Below are positions 26,000-33,484 of a stretch of 64,000 nt of DNA, one piece after another (the stretch's first letter is position 1; the number at the start of each line of letters is the position of its first letter). The notes beneath the pieces were generated by a model. The model did not search any database. It was not told the origin of the DNA and was given only the letters and a program-made list of their open reading frames with translations. Made by a program: the position numbers and the translations under genes. This stretch comes from Streptomyces fumanus (GTDB taxonomy: Bacteria; Actinomycetota; Actinomycetes; Streptomycetales; Streptomycetaceae). Where the stretch lies: contig NZ_BNBI01000010.1 in the NCBI RefSeq assembly GCF_014655295.1, positions 1 to 64,000 of the forward strand, given 5' to 3'.

Positions 26000-27199
26000 A
26001 TGACCTCGAACGACGCCCCCCGCCCCGGCCCCTCCGGCAGCCGCCGCCGCGCGCTGGGCAGGGGGCCGCTGGCCCCACCGGAGCGGGAGCCGGACACCGG
26101 TCCCGAGCCTTCGCCCGTACGGGAGCCGGGGCCGGACACCGGTCCCGAGCCCTCGCCCGTACGGGAGCCGGAGACCGGTCCCGAGCCCGTACGGGAGCCG
26201 GAGGCCGGTCCCGAGCCCGTACGGGAGCCGGAGACCGGTCCCGAGGCCGTACGGGAGCCGGAGACCGGTCCCGAGCCCGTACGGGAGCCGGAGGCCGGGC
26301 CCGAGCCCGTACGGGAGCCGGAGACCGGGCCCGCGCCCGCACCGGAACCGGAGCCGGAGGCCGGCGGTGCCGAGCGGGACGAGGCCGGTGACGGTGTCTT
26401 CACCGTGCGGCTGGCGAACTTCGAGGGGCCCTTCGACCTGCTGCTCCAGTTGATCGCGCGGCACAAGATGGACGTCACCGAGGTGGCGCTGTCCAAGGTG
26501 ACCGACGAGTTCATGGCGCACATCAGGGCGATGGGCCCGGACTGGGACCTCGACCAGACGACCGAGTTCCTGGTGGTCGCCGCCACCCTGCTCGACCTGA
26601 AGGCGGCCCGGCTGCTGCCCGCCGCCGAGGTGGAGGACGAGGCCGACCTGGCGCTGCTGGAGGCCCGCGACCTGCTGTTCGCGCGGCTCCTGCAGTACCG
26701 GGCGTACAAGCGGATCGCCGAGATCCTCGACGAGCGGCTCGCCGCCGAGGCCCGCCGCTACCCCCGTACCGTCGGCCTGGAGCCGCACCACGCCGAGCTG
26801 CTGCCCGAGGTCGTGATCAGCATCGGGGCGGAGGGCTTCGCCCGGCTCGCCGTGAAGGCGATGCAGCCCAGGCCCAGGCCGCAGGTGTACGTCGACCACA
26901 TCCACGCGCCGCTGGTCAGCGTGCGGGAGCAGGCCGGGATCGTGGTCGCCCGGCTGCGGGAGCTGGGCGAGGCCAGCTTCCGGGAGCTGGTGCGGGACAC
27001 CGACGACACCCTGACCGTCGTCGCCCGCTTCCTGGCGCTGCTGGAGCTGTACCGGGAGAAGGCCGTCGCCCTGGAGCAGGAGACGGCCCTCGGCGAGCTG
27101 CTGGTGCGCTGGACCGGCGGGGACGGGGAGACCGGCCCCGCGGTGACCGACGAGTTCGACCGGCCGGCCGAGCGGCCGAAGGAGGAGCGCACGCCATGA
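26000..27199 (+). CDS. scpA: Segregation and condensation protein A
   Basis: A 399-residue kleisin subunit of the SMC-ScpAB condensin. Residues 1-125 are a non-conserved Pro/Glu/Arg extension with eight repeats. The ScpA domain starts at about 132 (FTVRLANFEGPFDLLLQLIARHKMDVTEVALSKVTDEFM), the central segment carries EFLVVAATLLDLKAARLLP, and the C-terminal winged helix is near 320-380 (SFRELVRDTDDTLTVVARFLALLELYREKAVAL). It bridges SMC head domains and binds ScpB. GGAGG lies only 2 nt before the ATG, and TAGCCT at 25985-25990 may support a near-leaderless start. The stop overlaps scpB by ATGA. Confidence 0.94.
   Translation: MTSNDAPRPGPSGSRRRALGRGPLAPPEREPDTGPEPSPVREPGPDTGPEPSPVREPETGPEPVREPEAGPEPVREPETGPEAVREPETGPEPVREPEAGPEPVREPETGPAPAPEPEPEAGGAERDEAGDGVFTVRLANFEGPFDLLLQLIARHKMDVTEVALSKVTDEFMAHIRAMGPDWDLDQTTEFLVVAATLLDLKAARLLPAAEVEDEADLALLEARDLLFARLLQYRAYKRIAEILDERLAAEARRYPRTVGLEPHHAELLPEVVISIGAEGFARLAVKAMQPRPRPQVYVDHIHAPLVSVREQAGIVVARLRELGEASFRELVRDTDDTLTVVARFLALLELYREKAVALEQETALGELLVRWTGGDGETGPAVTDEFDRPAERPKEERTP
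26084..26340 (+). repeat. 30-bp in-frame tandem repeat in scpA
   Basis: Six tight copies of a 10-residue unit (REPETGPEPV and near variants) are preceded by two longer ones (12 and 14 residues). At DNA level the unit is 30 bp, starting CGGGAGCCGGAGACCGGTCC, with Glu/Ala and Thr/Ala substitutions. Copy number changes by whole units would preserve the scpA frame. Confidence 0.92.
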
Positions 27200-27810
27200 G
27201 CGCCGATCTCGACCTCAAGCCCGCCCTGGAGGCCGTGCTCATGGTCGTGGACGAGCCCGCCACCGAGGAACGGCTGGCGAAGATCCTGGGCCGGCCCCGG
27301 CGGCGGATCGCGGACGCCCTGCGCGAACTGGCCGACGAGTACACCGCCCAGGGCCGCGGCTTCGAGCTGCGGCTGGTCGCGGGTGGCTGGCGGTTCTACA
27401 GCCGCCCCGAGTACGCCGCCGCCGTCGAGGGCTTCGTCCTGGACGGCCAGCACGCCCGGCTCACCCAGGCCGCGCTGGAGACCCTCGCGGTGGTCGCCTA
27501 CCGCCAGCCGGTCAGCCGCAGCCGGGTCTCCGCGGTGCGCGGAGTGAACTGCGACGGCGTGATGCGCACCCTGCTCCAGCGGGGTCTGGTCGAGGAAGCG
27601 GGCACGGAACCCGAAACAGGTGCGATCCTGTATGTGACGACGAACTACTTCCTGGAGCGGATGGGCCTGCGGGGCCTGGACGAGCTTCCGGAGCTGGCGC
27701 CCTTCCTCCCGGAGGCGGAGGCGATCGAGGCCGAGACACTGGAAGGGGTCCCGTCGTTCGATCCGGACGCTCCGGATTCCGAGGACGCAGACGACAAGAC
27801 GGAACTTTGA
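27196..27810 (+). CDS. scpB: Segregation and condensation protein B
   Basis: A 204-residue protein with two winged-helix domains. LKPALEAVLMVVDEPATEERLAKILG opens the first. The second contains LTQAALETLAVVAYRQPVSRSRVSAVRGVNCDGVMRTLLQRGLVEEAG, the ScpB signature, and a short acidic tail follows. It dimerises and binds ScpA in the SMC complex. The ATGA overlap with scpA indicates coupled translation and fixed stoichiometry. Confidence 0.95.
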   Translation: MSADLDLKPALEAVLMVVDEPATEERLAKILGRPRRRIADALRELADEYTAQGRGFELRLVAGGWRFYSRPEYAAAVEGFVLDGQHARLTQAALETLAVVAYRQPVSRSRVSAVRGVNCDGVMRTLLQRGLVEEAGTEPETGAILYVTTNYFLERMGLRGLDELPELAPFLPEAEAIEAETLEGVPSFDPDAPDSEDADDKTEL

Positions 27811-28925
27811 TGCGAAGCAGCAGCGGCAGGAACAGCAGCGGAAACAACGGCGGGAGCCGTGGTGGCACCAGCGGCGGCCGCGGCGGGAGCAGCTCGGGCC
27901 GCGGCACCCCCCGCGGCGCGGGCGGCAACCGCGACGACAAGCAGGGCGGCCGGCCCAAGCGGCCGCGCCCGGAGGAGCGGCGCTACGACGTCGGCCCCGG
28001 CGCCACTCACGAGGGCCCGAAGTCGGGCCGCGGCCCCGCGGCCCGCGGCGGCAGCAAGGGCGGCCCGAAGAAGCCCCAGCAGCGGGGACGCACGGCCCCG
28101 GCGCGCCCGCGTGAGTACGAGACGCAGATCGAGGAGCGCAACCGCGACCGTTACGCGGGCAAGAAGGACATCAAGCTGCCCAAGACCTTCCCGGGCGCCG
28201 AGCAGGAGGGCGAGCGCCTGCAGAAGGTCCTCGCCCGCGCGGGCTACGGCTCCCGGCGGGCCTGCGAGGAGCTGATCGAGCAGGCGCGCGTCGAGGTCAA
28301 CGGCGAGATCGTGCTGGAGCAGGGCAAGCGGGTCGACCCGGAGAAGGACGAGGTCAAGGTCGACGGCCTGACCGTGGCGACCCAGTCGTACCAGTTCTTC
28401 TCGCTGAACAAGCCCGCCGGTGTGGTCTCCACCATGGAGGACCCGGAGGGGCGGCAGTGCCTCGGCGACTACGTCACCAACCGGGAGACCCGGCTGTTCC
28501 ACGTGGGGCGCCTGGACACCGAGACCGAGGGCGTCATCCTGCTCACCAACCACGGTGAGCTGGCGCACCGGCTGACCCACCCCCGGTACGGCGTGCGCAA
28601 GACCTACCTCGCGCACATCGTCGGCCCGATCCCGCGCGACCTGGGCAAGCGGCTCAAGGACGGCATCCAGTTGGAGGACGGCTACGCGCGCGCGGACCAC
28701 TTCCGGGTCGTGGAGCAGACCGGCAAGAACTACCTGGTCGAGGTCACCCTGCACGAGGGCCGCAAGCACATCGTCCGCCGGATGCTGGCCGAGGCCGGCT
28801 TCCCGGTCGACAAGCTGGTGCGGGTGGCGTTCGGGCCGATCACCCTGGGCGACCAGAAGTCCGGCTGGCTGCGCCGCCTGTCGAACACCGAGGTCGGCAT
28901 GCTGATGAAGGAGGTCGACCTCTAG
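27810..28925 (+). CDS. rluB: RsuA/RluB-family 23S rRNA pseudouridine synthase with Gly/Arg/Ser tail
   Basis: A 371-residue protein. Residues 1-125 are a disordered Gly/Ser/Arg/Asn-rich region (GGSRGGTSGGRGGSSSGRGT and similar). An S4 domain follows at about 135-185 (RLQKVLARAGYGSRRACEELIEQARVEVNGE). The synthase domain starts at about 195 (FFSLNKPAGVVSTMEDPEGR) with the catalytic Asp motif FHVGRLDTETEGVILLTNHG and the end motif VTLHEGRKHIVRRMLAEAGF. RluB makes pseudouridine 2605 in E. coli 23S rRNA; the exact target here is inferred. ATG 27810 overlaps the scpB stop by one base (TGATG). Confidence 0.9.
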   Translation: MRSSSGRNSSGNNGGSRGGTSGGRGGSSSGRGTPRGAGGNRDDKQGGRPKRPRPEERRYDVGPGATHEGPKSGRGPAARGGSKGGPKKPQQRGRTAPARPREYETQIEERNRDRYAGKKDIKLPKTFPGAEQEGERLQKVLARAGYGSRRACEELIEQARVEVNGEIVLEQGKRVDPEKDEVKVDGLTVATQSYQFFSLNKPAGVVSTMEDPEGRQCLGDYVTNRETRLFHVGRLDTETEGVILLTNHGELAHRLTHPRYGVRKTYLAHIVGPIPRDLGKRLKDGIQLEDGYARADHFRVVEQTGKNYLVEVTLHEGRKHIVRRMLAEAGFPVDKLVRVAFGPITLGDQKSGWLRRLSNTEVGMLMKEVDL

Positions 28926-28946
28926 GAGCCCGCGCGGATTCAGGGG

Positions 28947-28991
28947 TTGTCCCGGCCGGCCGCCCTCTTTATAGTCGCACTGACTATTAAG
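28947..28991 (+). promoter_or_regulatory. Promoter with palindromic operator over the -10
   Basis: TTGTCC (28947-28952) and TATAGT (28970-28975), spaced 17 bp, form a near-consensus promoter. The -10 lies inside the palindrome ATAGTC-GCACT-GACTAT (28971-28987), which extends imperfectly to 28967-28991. A repressor bound here would block transcription of the NrtR-like gene, so autoregulation is likely. Confidence 0.72.
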
Positions 28992-29004
28992 GGGGTGGCC
29001 GGTC

Positions 29005-29724
29005 GTGCGCGGTTACGACAAGCACGCCTACGAGCCCTTCGCCGTCACCGTCGACCTCGCGGTGTTCACCCTGCGCGCGGACGCCCTGCACGTCCTGCTC
29101 GTGGAGCGCGGCCAGGAGCCGTACGCCGGACGCTGGGCGCTGCCCGGCGGCTTCGTACGGCCCGAGGAGTCGGCGGAGACGGCGGCCCGGCGCGAGCTGG
29201 CCGAGGAGACCGGCCTCACCGACGTCACCGGGCCGTACCTGGAGCAACTGCGCACCTACAGCGAACCCGGCCGTGACCCCCGGATGCGGGTGGTCTCCGT
29301 CGCCTTCGCCGCGCTGCTGCCCGGCCCGCCCGAGCCGCGCGGCGGCAGCGACGCCGCCCAGGCCCGCTGGGTGCCCTGCGACGAGGCCCGCGGCCTCGCC
29401 TTCGACCACGACCGGATCCTGGCCGACGCCCGGGACCGGGTGGGCGCCGAGCTGGAGCACACCTGCCTGGCCACCGCCTTCTGCCCGGCCGAGTTCACCC
29501 TCGGGGAGCTCCAGCGGGTCTACGAGGCCGTCTGGGGCACCACCCTCGACCGGCCCAACTTCCGGCGCAAGGTCCTGGCCACCCCCGGCTTCGTCGAACC
29601 CGTCCCCGGCGCCGCCCGGCTGACCGGCGGCCGGGGCAAACCCGCCGCCCTCTACCGGGCCGGCCCCGCCGCCGCCCTGCGCCCGCCCCTGCTCCGCACG
29701 CCCCGGGAAGGACACCCCGCATGA
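29005..29724 (+). CDS. NrtR-like NUDIX-domain transcriptional regulator
   Basis: A 239-residue protein: an N-terminal NUDIX domain with box GGFVRPEESAETAARRELAEETGL near residues 47-70 that fits the full GX5EX7REUXEEXGU pattern, then a C-terminal winged-helix region (FTLGELQRVYEAVWGTTLDRPNFRRKVLATPGFVEPV). This architecture is that of NrtR regulators, which sense ADP-ribose or related NAD products and repress NAD metabolism genes. NrtR proteins often have a degraded box; here it looks intact, so hydrolase activity remains possible. The overlap with an ADP-ribosylglycohydrolase gene fits an ADP-ribose circuit. Confidence 0.85.
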   Translation: MRGYDKHAYEPFAVTVDLAVFTLRADALHVLLVERGQEPYAGRWALPGGFVRPEESAETAARRELAEETGLTDVTGPYLEQLRTYSEPGRDPRMRVVSVAFAALLPGPPEPRGGSDAAQARWVPCDEARGLAFDHDRILADARDRVGAELEHTCLATAFCPAEFTLGELQRVYEAVWGTTLDRPNFRRKVLATPGFVEPVPGAARLTGGRGKPAALYRAGPAAALRPPLLRTPREGHPA

Positions 29725-30743
29725 CCACGACCACCGTCGCCAAGCGCGCCGCCACCGGCGCGCTCACCGGCCTCGCCCTGGGCGACGCCCTCGGCTACCC
29801 CACCGAGTTCAGCGACGTGCCCGCGATCCTCGCCCGGTACGGGCCGTGGCGCGCCCTGGAGCTGCCCGAGCCCGCGCTGATCACCGACGACACCCAGATG
29901 ACCCTGGCGCTGGCCCGGGCGCTGCGGACGGCCATGGACCGGGGCGTGCTGGGGCCCGAGGGGCTGGAGCGGCCGCTGCGCGAGGAGTTCGTCGCCTGGT
30001 ACCGCTCCCCGGAGAACAACCGGGCGCCGGGCAACACCTGCCTGACGGCATGCGGCCTGCTCGAGGACGAACACCGCCCCTGGCGGGACGCCAGCCAGCT
30101 CCACTCCAAGGGCTGCGGCGCCAACATGCGGGTCGCGCCGGTCGGCCTCGCCCCCGGGCTGAGCGACGAACAGCGGGCGGGCGCCGCGCAGGCGCAGTCC
30201 GCGTTCACCCACGGGCACCCCACCGCGCTCGCCGCCTCCGACCTCACCGCGCACGCGGTACGGCTGCTCGCCACCGGCACCGGGCCCGGCGAGCTGATCG
30301 GGTCGCTGCGCGGGTACGCCCGGGACAACCGCACCCGCTACCACGAGCGCTGGCTCGGCGACCTGTGGACCCGCGCCCAGGACCCGGACCCGGAGCGCTT
30401 CATCGCCCGCGGCTGGGACGAGTGCCTGGCGATCCTCGACCGGCTCGCGGACGCCGTGCGCACCGTCTCGCCGGAGACCGACCCGTGCCTGGCCACCGGC
30501 GCGGGCTGGATCGCCGAGGAGGCCCTGGCGACCGGGCTGCTGTGCTTCCTGCTCTTCCCCGAGGAGCCGCTGACCGCGCTGCGCCGGGCCGCCTGCACCT
30601 CCGGCGACTCCGACTCGATCGCCTGCCTCGCCGGCGCCTTCGCGGGCGCGTACCTGGGCGCCGACGCCTGGCCGGACGCCTGGGCCGACCGGATCGAGCA
30701 CCGCGGCGAGCTGCTGGTCTTCGGGGCGCTCTGGGACGCCTGA
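29721..30743 (+). CDS. ADP-ribosylglycohydrolase family protein
   Basis: A 340-residue DraG/ARH-like hydrolase. N-terminal GALTGLALGDALGYPTEF and ITDDTQMTLALARAL carry the first metal-binding residues (TDDT), with SKGCGANMRVAP in the middle. The C-terminal SGDSDSIACLAGAFAGAYLG gives the second Asp cluster. The family removes ADP-ribose from Arg or Ser on proteins, from DNA bases, or from free ADP-ribosyl compounds; the substrate cannot be told from sequence. The ATG overlaps the regulator stop (ATGA), so both are made together. Confidence 0.9.
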   Translation: MTTTTVAKRAATGALTGLALGDALGYPTEFSDVPAILARYGPWRALELPEPALITDDTQMTLALARALRTAMDRGVLGPEGLERPLREEFVAWYRSPENNRAPGNTCLTACGLLEDEHRPWRDASQLHSKGCGANMRVAPVGLAPGLSDEQRAGAAQAQSAFTHGHPTALAASDLTAHAVRLLATGTGPGELIGSLRGYARDNRTRYHERWLGDLWTRAQDPDPERFIARGWDECLAILDRLADAVRTVSPETDPCLATGAGWIAEEALATGLLCFLLFPEEPLTALRRAACTSGDSDSIACLAGAFAGAYLGADAWPDAWADRIEHRGELLVFGALWDA

Positions 30744-30772
30744 CCGGCCGGGTGCGGGGGACCCGGCCGGTC
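30742..30772. terminator. Bidirectional terminator
   Basis: GACCGGCCGGGT (30742-30753) and ACCCGGCCGGTC (30761-30772) form a perfect 12-bp stem over a 7-nt G-rich loop. It lies between the convergent ADP-ribosylglycohydrolase and Rieske genes. Confidence 0.85.
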
Positions 30773-30780
30773 AGGGCCCG

Positions 30781-31200
30781 TCAGGTCAGCCGGACGGAGC
30801 CGTCCTCCACCGTGATCCGTTCCACGGGCAGCGGCTCGGTGGCGGGGCCCTTCCGCACCGCGCCGTCCGCGAGGGCGAACCTGCTGCCGTGGCAGGCGCA
30901 GTTGATGGTGCCGCCGGCCACCTCCGCCACCGTGCAGCCCTGATGGGTGCAGATCGCGGAGAACGCCTTGAAGTCTCCCTTCTCGGGCTGGGTCACCACG
31001 ACCTTGCGGTCCTTGAAGACCTTGCCGCCGCCCACCGGGATCTCGTCGGTCCGCGCCAGTTCGCCGCCGCCGGTGGCGGTGGGGGACGCCGACTTCCGGT
31101 CGCCGTCGTCGCCGTCTCCGTCACCGCCGCCGCAGCCCGCGGTGAGCGCCGTCGCGCCCGTCGCCAGCAGAACCGTGCGGCGCGTCGCACTGTGGGTCAT
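30781..31200 (-). CDS. Tat-exported Rieske [2Fe-2S] lipoprotein
   Basis: A 139-residue protein. The N-terminus TRRTVLLATGATALTAGC has a twin arginine and ends in a lipobox Cys at about residue 25, so it is probably a Tat lipoprotein. A Gly/Asp/Ser linker follows, then a Rieske fold with CTHQGC and CACHGSRF supplying the two Cys and two His cluster ligands. It is small and lacks an oxygenase or bc1 transmembrane helix, so it is not QcrA. Streptomyces encode several such extracytoplasmic Rieske proteins of unknown redox partner. The start at 31200 follows GGAG. Confidence 0.9.
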   Translation of the reverse strand: MTHSATRRTVLLATGATALTAGCGGGDGDGDDGDRKSASPTATGGGELARTDEIPVGGGKVFKDRKVVVTQPEKGDFKAFSAICTHQGCTVAEVAGGTINCACHGSRFALADGAVRKGPATEPLPVERITVEDGSVRLT

Positions 31201-31377
31201 GTCGTCACTCCGGGAGGAATCGGGAAAGGGGGGAGGGTCCGGCCGGTTGAGCATCTTGGCATCGAAGCGGGCGAAGCGGAAGCAACCCGGAGGAGCGGGG
31301 CGAAACGCGCCCCCCGCGCACGGGCGCACGGCCGTCTCAGGGACCGGGCGCCGCGCACCGGCCGTCCCGGAGCTGAC

Positions 31378-31383
31378 TAGGCT
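31378..31383 (+). promoter_or_regulatory. -10 hexamer retained upstream of the aroH remnant
   Basis: TAGGCT is followed by GGACGG and then GTC at 31390, which is in frame with the aroH remnant. The spacing is exactly that of the leaderless promoters seen elsewhere in the window, but the expected GTG start reads GTC. It may now drive tyrA. Confidence 0.55.
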
Positions 31384-31389
31384 GGACGG

Positions 31390-31572
31390 GTCATCCAGCC
31401 GAAGGACGGGTCGGCGAGGAGCGCGGCCGCGGCGGTACCGGGAACCCGGCGCCGGGGTGCCGCGCCCCGCGTCGTCCGGCGCCTCGCCCGCACCGGGTCC
31501 GACGGGCCGCGCGCCGGCCCCGACCCCGTCTCCCTCGGTGCCGCCGACCCGCGCAAGGACATCGCCCAGTGA
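31390..31572 (+). pseudogene. aroH: Decayed chorismate mutase (AroH-type) gene fragment
   Basis: In the frame that ends at the TGA overlapping tyrA, the last 38 residues read GAAPRVVRRLARTGSD... ending LGAADPRKDIAQ. Actinobacterial AroH typically ends GAMPRVVRVLAH...HVYLGAAAALRKDIAQ, so the match is clear with one codon lost. The Tyr of the VYLG active-site strand is Ser here. The 31390 codon that should be the start is GTC, and only 60 codons remain against about 120 in AroH; the N-terminal half is gone. The GTGA coupling to tyrA survives. AroH sequence is recalled, not searched. Confidence 0.7.
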
Positions 31573-32654
31573 GAACCGCACTCGTCATCGGCACCGGACT
31601 GATCGGCACCTCCGCCGCCCTCGCCCTGACCCGGCGCGGTGTCACCGTCCACCTCGCCGACCACGACCCCGAGCAGGCCCGGACCGCCGCCGCCCTCGGC
31701 GCCGGCACCGAGGACGCCCCGGACGGTCCCGTCGACCTGGCGATCGTCGCCGCCCCGCCCGCCCTGGTCGCCGACGTGCTCGCGGACGCCATGCGGCGCG
31801 GCGCCGCCCGCGGCTACCTCGACGTGGCCAGCGTCAAGGGCGGCCCCCGGCGCCAGCTCCAGGCGCGGGGCCTGGACCTCACGTCGTACCTCGGCACCCA
31901 CCCGATGTCCGGCCGGGAGAAGTCCGGTCCGCTGGCCGCCACCGCCGACCTGTTCGAGGGCCGGCCCTGGGTGCTGACGCCGACCGGGGACACCGACACC
32001 GAGGTGCTGAACCTCGCCCTGGAGCTGGTCTCGCACTGCGCCGCGGTGCCCGTGGTGATGGACGCCGACGCCCACGACCGGGCCGTCGCCCTCGTCTCCC
32101 ACATGCCCCACCTGGTCTCCAGCCTGGTCGCCGCCCGCCTGGAGCACGCCGAGGAGAGCGCCGTACGGCTGTGCGGGCAGGGCATCCGCGACGTGACCCG
32201 GATCGCCGCCTCCGACCCCCGGATGTGGATCGACATCCTCTCCGCCAACCCCGGCCCGGTCGCCGACCTGCTCACCGAGGTCGCCGCCGACCTGGAGGAG
32301 ACGGTACGGGCGCTGCGCGCCCTGGAGTCCGCCGACGGGGAGAAGCGCCGGCGGGGGACCGAGGGCATCGAGGCCGTCCTGCGGCGGGGCAACGCCGGGC
32401 AGGTCCGGGTGCCGGGCAAGCACGGCACCGCGCCCCGGGCCTACGAGACCGTCGCCGTGCTCATCGACGACCAGCCCGGCCAGTTGGCGCGGATCTTCGC
32501 CGACGCGGGGCTGGCGGGCGTCAACATCGAGGACGTACGCATCGAGCACGCCACCGGGCAGCAGGCCGGGCTGGTGCAGCTCACGGTGGAGCCGCAGGCC
32601 GCCGCCGGCCTCACGGCGGCCCTGCGGGAACGGGGCTGGGCGATCCGGCAGTGA
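31569..32654 (+). CDS. tyrA: Prephenate dehydrogenase
   Basis: A 361-residue enzyme of tyrosine synthesis. The N-terminal Rossmann domain has VIGTGLIGTSAALAL (GxGxxG) at residues 6-11, the substrate loop THPMSGREKSG follows near residue 115, and the helical dimerisation domain includes HDRAVALVSHMPHLVSS. A C-terminal ACT domain (about 295-355, YETVAVLIDDQPGQLARIFADAGLAGVNIEDVRIEH) suggests allosteric control by tyrosine. GTG 31569 overlaps the aroH-remnant stop by GTGA. An intact aroH in this position would supply prephenate. Confidence 0.93.
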   Translation: MRTALVIGTGLIGTSAALALTRRGVTVHLADHDPEQARTAAALGAGTEDAPDGPVDLAIVAAPPALVADVLADAMRRGAARGYLDVASVKGGPRRQLQARGLDLTSYLGTHPMSGREKSGPLAATADLFEGRPWVLTPTGDTDTEVLNLALELVSHCAAVPVVMDADAHDRAVALVSHMPHLVSSLVAARLEHAEESAVRLCGQGIRDVTRIAASDPRMWIDILSANPGPVADLLTEVAADLEETVRALRALESADGEKRRRGTEGIEAVLRRGNAGQVRVPGKHGTAPRAYETVAVLIDDQPGQLARIFADAGLAGVNIEDVRIEHATGQQAGLVQLTVEPQAAAGLTAALRERGWAIRQ

Positions 32655-32788
32655 CGGCCGGGCCCGTACGGTCCCGGCGGCCGGACCGCACACCGGTCCG
32701 AAGGGGCGCGGGGAGCCAGTAACCTGGTGCGGGGCGCGCTCGTGCCCCGCACCGCACTCACCACACCGCACCAGGAAGGTGTCCCCCC

Positions 32789-33484
32789 GTGGAAAACGGC
32801 GCCGCCCCGACCGCCCCGGCAGTGATTGTCGCCATCGACGGCCCCTCCGGCACGGGCAAGTCGAGCACGTCGAAGGCCGTCGCCGCGCAGCTCGGCCTGA
32901 GCTACCTGGACACCGGCGCCCAGTACCGGGCGATCACCTGGTGGATGGTCACCAACGGCATCGACACCGACGACCCGCACGCGGTCGCCGCCGCGGCCGG
33001 CAAGCCCGAGATCCTCTCCGGCACCGACCCGCACGAGCCGACCATCACCGTCGACGGCGTGGACGTCTCCGGCCCGATCCGCACCCCGGAGGTCACCGCC
33101 AAGGTCAGCGCGGTCAGCGCGGTCCCCGAGGTGCGGGCCCGGATCACCGAGCTGCAGCGGTCCATCGCCGCCTCGGCGCCGCTCGGCATCGTCGTCGAGG
33201 GCCGGGACATCGGCACCACGGTCCTGCCGGACGCCGACCTGAAGATCTTCCTCACCGCCTCCGCCGAGGCCCGCGCCGCCCGCCGCAGCGGCGAGCTGCC
33301 CGGCGCCGACGTGCGGGCCACCCGGGAGGCCCTGATCAAGCGGGACGCGGCCGACTCCAGCCGCAAGACCTCCCCGCTGGCCAAGGCCGACGACGCCGTC
33401 GAGGTGGACACCACCGACCTCACCCTGCCGCAGGTCGTCGAGTGCGTCGTCACCCTCGTCGAGGAGAAGCGGGCGGCCAAGTGA
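32789..33484 (+). CDS. cmk: Cytidylate kinase
   Basis: A 231-residue kinase converting CMP/dCMP to the diphosphates. The P-loop is AIDGPSGTGKSSTSKAVA (about 15-32), the NMP-binding entry is YLDTGAQYRAITWW, and the lid/catalytic region is IVVEGRDIGTTVLPDADLKIFLTASAEARAARR. GTG 32789 follows AGGAAGG; the first 10 residues before AVIVAIDGP are extra. The stop overlaps the acyltransferase gene by GTGA. The tyrA-cmk-acyltransferase-der order is probably a transcription unit. Confidence 0.95.
   Translation: MENGAAPTAPAVIVAIDGPSGTGKSSTSKAVAAQLGLSYLDTGAQYRAITWWMVTNGIDTDDPHAVAAAAGKPEILSGTDPHEPTITVDGVDVSGPIRTPEVTAKVSAVSAVPEVRARITELQRSIAASAPLGIVVEGRDIGTTVLPDADLKIFLTASAEARAARRSGELPGADVRATREALIKRDAADSSRKTSPLAKADDAVEVDTTDLTLPQVVECVVTLVEEKRAAK

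Noticed and set aside
26084..26340. CRISPR-like regular repeats
   Set aside because: The 30-bp units are directly adjacent without spacers and code in frame inside scpA.
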